NCBI GenBank assembly: GCA_003598055.1
Contig: QZKI01000085.1
Coordinates: 25,206-89,205, forward strand
Direction of reading: 5' to 3'
Origin: Candidatus Abyssobacteria bacterium SURF_17
Lineage (GTDB): Bacteria > Abyssobacteria > SURF-5
Length of the DNA: 64,000 bases
In this document: positions 61,437 through 64,000 of the stretch, one piece after another
Numbering within the stretch: position 1 is the first letter of the stretch
Layout of the letters: the number at the start of each line of letters is the position of its first letter
Notes under the pieces: model-generated
Told to the model about the DNA's origin: nothing
The model's database searches: none
What the model saw: only the letters and a program-made list of their open reading frames with translations
Made by a program: the position numbers and the translations under genes

Positions 61437-62228
61437 TCATCCAGTCAGATAACGCGTCTTGAGCTTCGCTTCTACGATTTCTTTTAGCCGATTATGCATT
61501 ACAAAATACTGTTTTCCATCTTCGGGCTTTTGCCTAATTCTGCTAATATTACCATGTTTCAATAATTCAATGCCCTCTATCATTACATCAACATTAACAG
61601 CCTCCGATTTAGCACGAAGATTTGCGATTGTATCTCTCTTCCCTATAGGAATCTCTTTAAATAAAAGTATATCTCCCGTATCGATTCCTCCATCTATAAA
61701 ATGTAGCGTAACTCCGATTTTATGATCATAGAACAGACTCCATTCCATAACATTCATTCCTCGGAAACTTGGCAGAAAACCCATATGTGCATTAAGAATC
61801 CCTATCTTTGCAGAACTAATAATGGGATTTCTGAAAATTCCTGCGCCCGCATTCAGTATTAGGTCTATTTCTCTCTCTTTGACAAAATCTACAACCTCTT
61901 TGGAATTGATACTGTGGGCCCTCAGATAGTTCATTCCTTCCATTCTGCAGACTTTGTGAAGCGGTAGATTCCACTCTTCAATATTATTTGAAAGCGCGTA
62001 TTCCCGCAAGTAATCCTTTTCAACAGATCCAGAAATATCGGAGCGGCGCAAAATGTGCTTAGTAACTCCGGCAATCCCCATTGACTCTATTTGATATATC
62101 AAAGCCCTATATTTTGTCCTCTCAGTTGAGATCACACAAACCAGTTCATATGATCGAGCTTTTAACATTTTTATTAGAGTAAGAGCATAATTGTTATGGC
62201 TTGAAGATGAGGTTACGGCAATATTCAT
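61437..62228 (-). CDS. Formyltransferase-family protein (hydrolase/transferase of 10-formyl-THF type)
   Basis: The 263-residue product has the formyltransferase core: LILNAGAGIFRNPIIS, GILNAHMGFLPSFRGMNVMEWSLFYDHKIGVTLHFIDGGIDTGDIL. The Asn-x-His and late Asp positions match the N/H/D catalytic set of methionyl-tRNA formyltransferase relatives. The usual HPSLLP is replaced by HMGFLP. The C-terminal tRNA-binding domain is absent, so a small substrate such as an amino sugar is likelier. Base composition is clearly lower in GC than the rest of the window. It overlaps the upstream gene by four bases. Confidence 0.8.
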   Translation of the reverse strand: MNIAVTSSSSHNNYALTLIKMLKARSYELVCVISTERTKYRALIYQIESMGIAGVTKHILRRSDISGSVEKDYLREYALSNNIEEWNLPLHKVCRMEGMNYLRAHSINSKEVVDFVKEREIDLILNAGAGIFRNPIISSAKIGILNAHMGFLPSFRGMNVMEWSLFYDHKIGVTLHFIDGGIDTGDILLFKEIPIGKRDTIANLRAKSEAVNVDVMIEGIELLKHGNISRIRQKPEDGKQYFVMHNRLKEIVEAKLKTRYLTG

Positions 62229-63484
62229 GTCTGTTCCTTTTTGAGTTCTTGAATCACCGTTTCTTGAAGCATAATTGCATCAGCGAAGAATTTGGCTGCC
62301 CAGTTCGGATAAGAAAATCTGAGATAATTCCCCCATAGGGGATAGGATCCCGGTATTCCACCTCTAATTCCTGGATTCCTGCTGTCCATTTTTTGTGTCA
62401 TCTTGACCTGGTCAATAATCTTTAATGCAGCGTTCAAGAGTCGAGCGTCATTATTGATGCCAAATATTTTCAGCCATAAAATAGCCAGTTGCACATTTCC
62501 TGTAAGGCAGGAATAGGTATCATTAGAATGCCATTTATCGTTCAGCGTTGCCGGAAGATAAAGCGGCATTGAACGGGGATTCCTTTTTCTCAATTCATAT
62601 TTAATCATTATGTTTTCAGAGGCCTTAATGACCTGACTTAAGGCTCTTTGCCGGATACTTCCTCCCAGCAATAGCGAGCTTTCCAATAGTCCTCGCAGTG
62701 TGTAGGCAATTGTATGCGTTAAGGGGTGCTCTTGTTTTGTGTCGAAAGTGGCCTTATGGAACCAAGCGTTTTCATTCGCCAAAGATAGTACCCAGGCAAC
62801 ACTCTTTTCAGAAGCAAACCTATACTTCATGTCATTTGTGTGCTTAAATACTTCAAGTAGAGCCCAGGCTACTCTGGAGTGGTATGCGTGAGGTATCCCA
62901 TGATATGCATGCATACTCCATTTTCCATCATGGTCTTGCACGCTTATGAGCCAATCCGCCGCTTTTAGAGCGGCATCCATAAACTTATTCTGTTTGGTAT
63001 GTTCGTAAAGAGCCATCCAACCCAGAATAACCTGCCCTGTATTGAAAACAATTGGATATTTATTAATACCCGGTCCTCCTCTAACAGCACCTGATGGCAA
63101 TTGGATTTGAATCTCCCAATCCCCCATCATTATTGCTCTTTCAATGAAATTTCCATCATCAGCCAATTGAGCATATTGCAGGAAGGTGGGAATAATATAG
63201 CCGGTTGTTTCAGGGTAGGGAGGCCCCCATCCCTTGTAAAGGGAATACTCTCCAGAACAACCGCCGCAATCAGTGATGTCCTGTGCTTTGCAGAGCCAGT
63301 CCATAGCTGCCGCTAGATGAACCCTATCAGAGCAGATCCTGTTGTGCAAGTTAAAGAAATCCTGCAAAATGACGGTCAAATGAGATGGATGCCCAAATAC
63401 ATGTATAGCCCCAATGATTCTCGATGTGATAATGTTGACAGAACTCACGCTATGAGCTCCATGTCTTTCTTTCTCGGTTGTCAA
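62225..63484 (-). CDS. Polysaccharide-locus (alpha/alpha)6-toroid protein
   Basis: The 419-residue protein has repeated helix pairs with aromatic loops: WGPPYPETTGYIIPTFLQYA, GDWEIQIQLPSGAVRGG, FNTGQVILGWMALYEHTKQN, AADWLISVQDHDGKWS and a late CLTGNVQLAILWLKIFG. This is the (alpha/alpha)6 or (alpha/alpha)7 toroid seen in unsaturated glycoside hydrolases and in uncharacterised capsule or exopolysaccharide locus proteins. No signal peptide is seen. It is coupled to the formyltransferase gene (ATGA) and shares its lower GC content. Confidence 0.75.
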   Translation of the reverse strand: MTTEKERHGAHSVSSVNIITSRIIGAIHVFGHPSHLTVILQDFFNLHNRICSDRVHLAAAMDWLCKAQDITDCGGCSGEYSLYKGWGPPYPETTGYIIPTFLQYAQLADDGNFIERAIMMGDWEIQIQLPSGAVRGGPGINKYPIVFNTGQVILGWMALYEHTKQNKFMDAALKAADWLISVQDHDGKWSMHAYHGIPHAYHSRVAWALLEVFKHTNDMKYRFASEKSVAWVLSLANENAWFHKATFDTKQEHPLTHTIAYTLRGLLESSLLLGGSIRQRALSQVIKASENIMIKYELRKRNPRSMPLYLPATLNDKWHSNDTYSCLTGNVQLAILWLKIFGINNDARLLNAALKIIDQVKMTQKMDSRNPGIRGGIPGSYPLWGNYLRFSYPNWAAKFFADAIMLQETVIQELKKEQT

Positions 63485-64000
63485 GCCTTTTGGAATATTC
63501 GTAACGACTGGCTAGAAAATCCGTTTGTGAAAACGAATTGAGGTGCCCACACAGATCGAGTTTGCTAACCATGTTCTCACATAATTAATGCGAAATATGC
63601 GCCCGATTATACCGCACATCCTTGAATCCTACATACTCAACAAATTCTTGTTTTTTACAAATTATATATTGGCGAAATTGGCCTTGTCAAACACCTCAAG
63701 GTAGTCGGATCAGTTCCCGTTTCCCCGTTTCACCTTTCCCCCTTCCCTCGCGCATAAGCCCTCTGTCATTCCTGTTCCAATGTTCGCGCTATCCGTTAAC
63801 AAAAAGTTCCTTGTCCAATTTCTCCCCACCGCTCATTGTAGACATCAGCATATGGACTGACATTCATCCACGAAGCAAAATAGGTAGTGTGCCCCTGCGT
63901 GTCTTAGTTTGCAGCCCATAGGGCCGCGTGTCTAGCCGGTGCAAGTCCGGCCACGGGAATTGACTGTATGCCGTGTAGCTATATCCGACGCCTTGCTGAG
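63485..64000. other. AT-rich gap ending in a possible group II intron 5' end
   Basis: No gene is credible from 63485 to about 63920. The last 75 bases change character: GCGTGTCTAGCCGGTGCAAG, then TCCGGCCACGGGAATTGACT. The hairpin GCCGG-TGCAAGT-CCGGC and the GTGCAAGTCC loop resemble the start of domain I of bacterial group II introns. The reverse-transcriptase gene would be outside the window, so this remains tentative. Confidence 0.3.

Overview
The window (about 56% GC by eye) looks like a chromosome segment of a Gram-negative, probably anaerobic, uncultured bacterium. A diderm envelope is indicated by the Mla-type lipid transport genes, the GspA/GspB-like pair, a PpiD-like folding factor and lipoprotein signals. 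Anaerobic or redox-specialised metabolism is indicated by two 11-haem cytochromes with a b-type cytochrome, a tungsten-type aldehyde:ferredoxin oxidoreductase, polyferredoxins and B12-dependent methylmalonyl-CoA mutase parts. Many short palindromic repeats (several families, no transposase in the window) sit in the gaps. I would not name the phylum from this evidence.

Layout: 1-3.8 kb holds an archaemetzincin fragment, a radical SAM protein and a compact convergent restriction-modification pair. 4-7.5 kb (minus) is a multihaem cytochrome operon. 7.8-14 kb holds small metabolic and hypothetical genes, then the translation cluster rpsB-tsf-pyrH-frr. 14.3-22 kb holds an amidohydrolase, a metallo-beta-lactamase-fold protein, a Ser/Thr kinase fused to a formylglycine-enzyme-like domain, YqeY, and bioD-bioA (bioA carries an in-frame palindromic element). 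22-32 kb holds PAP2 and ArnT-like membrane proteins, AOR, an FAD oxidoreductase, a YfcE phosphodiesterase, glyS with an attenuator-like leader, and a large membrane protein. 32-44 kb holds a DJ-1 protein, a ferredoxin operon, the mlaE-mlaF-mlaD-TPR operon, pgi and znuABC. 44-54 kb is a B12-flavoured stretch: mutase small and large subunits, a MetE/UroD-like protein, btuF-btuC, Nif3 and tsaE. 54.6-60.9 kb holds rpsU, gspA/gspB-like genes, a PpiD-like gene, a MerB-like gene and a CoA-binding protein. From 61.2 kb the base composition drops and two polysaccharide-type genes appear, probably acquired by transfer.

The most unusual item is at 59650-60435. It is a MerB (alkylmercury lyase) homologue whose reading frame holds two TGA codons, each exactly where MerB has a catalytic cysteine (Cys96 and Cys159 of the plasmid enzyme). 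Each TGA is followed at suitable distance by a hairpin fitting the bacterial SECIS pattern; the second is a 9-bp perfect stem with a GGUC tetraloop. The ORF track splits this gene into fragments and stops at the TGAs. I read it as a two-selenocysteine MerB-like protein.
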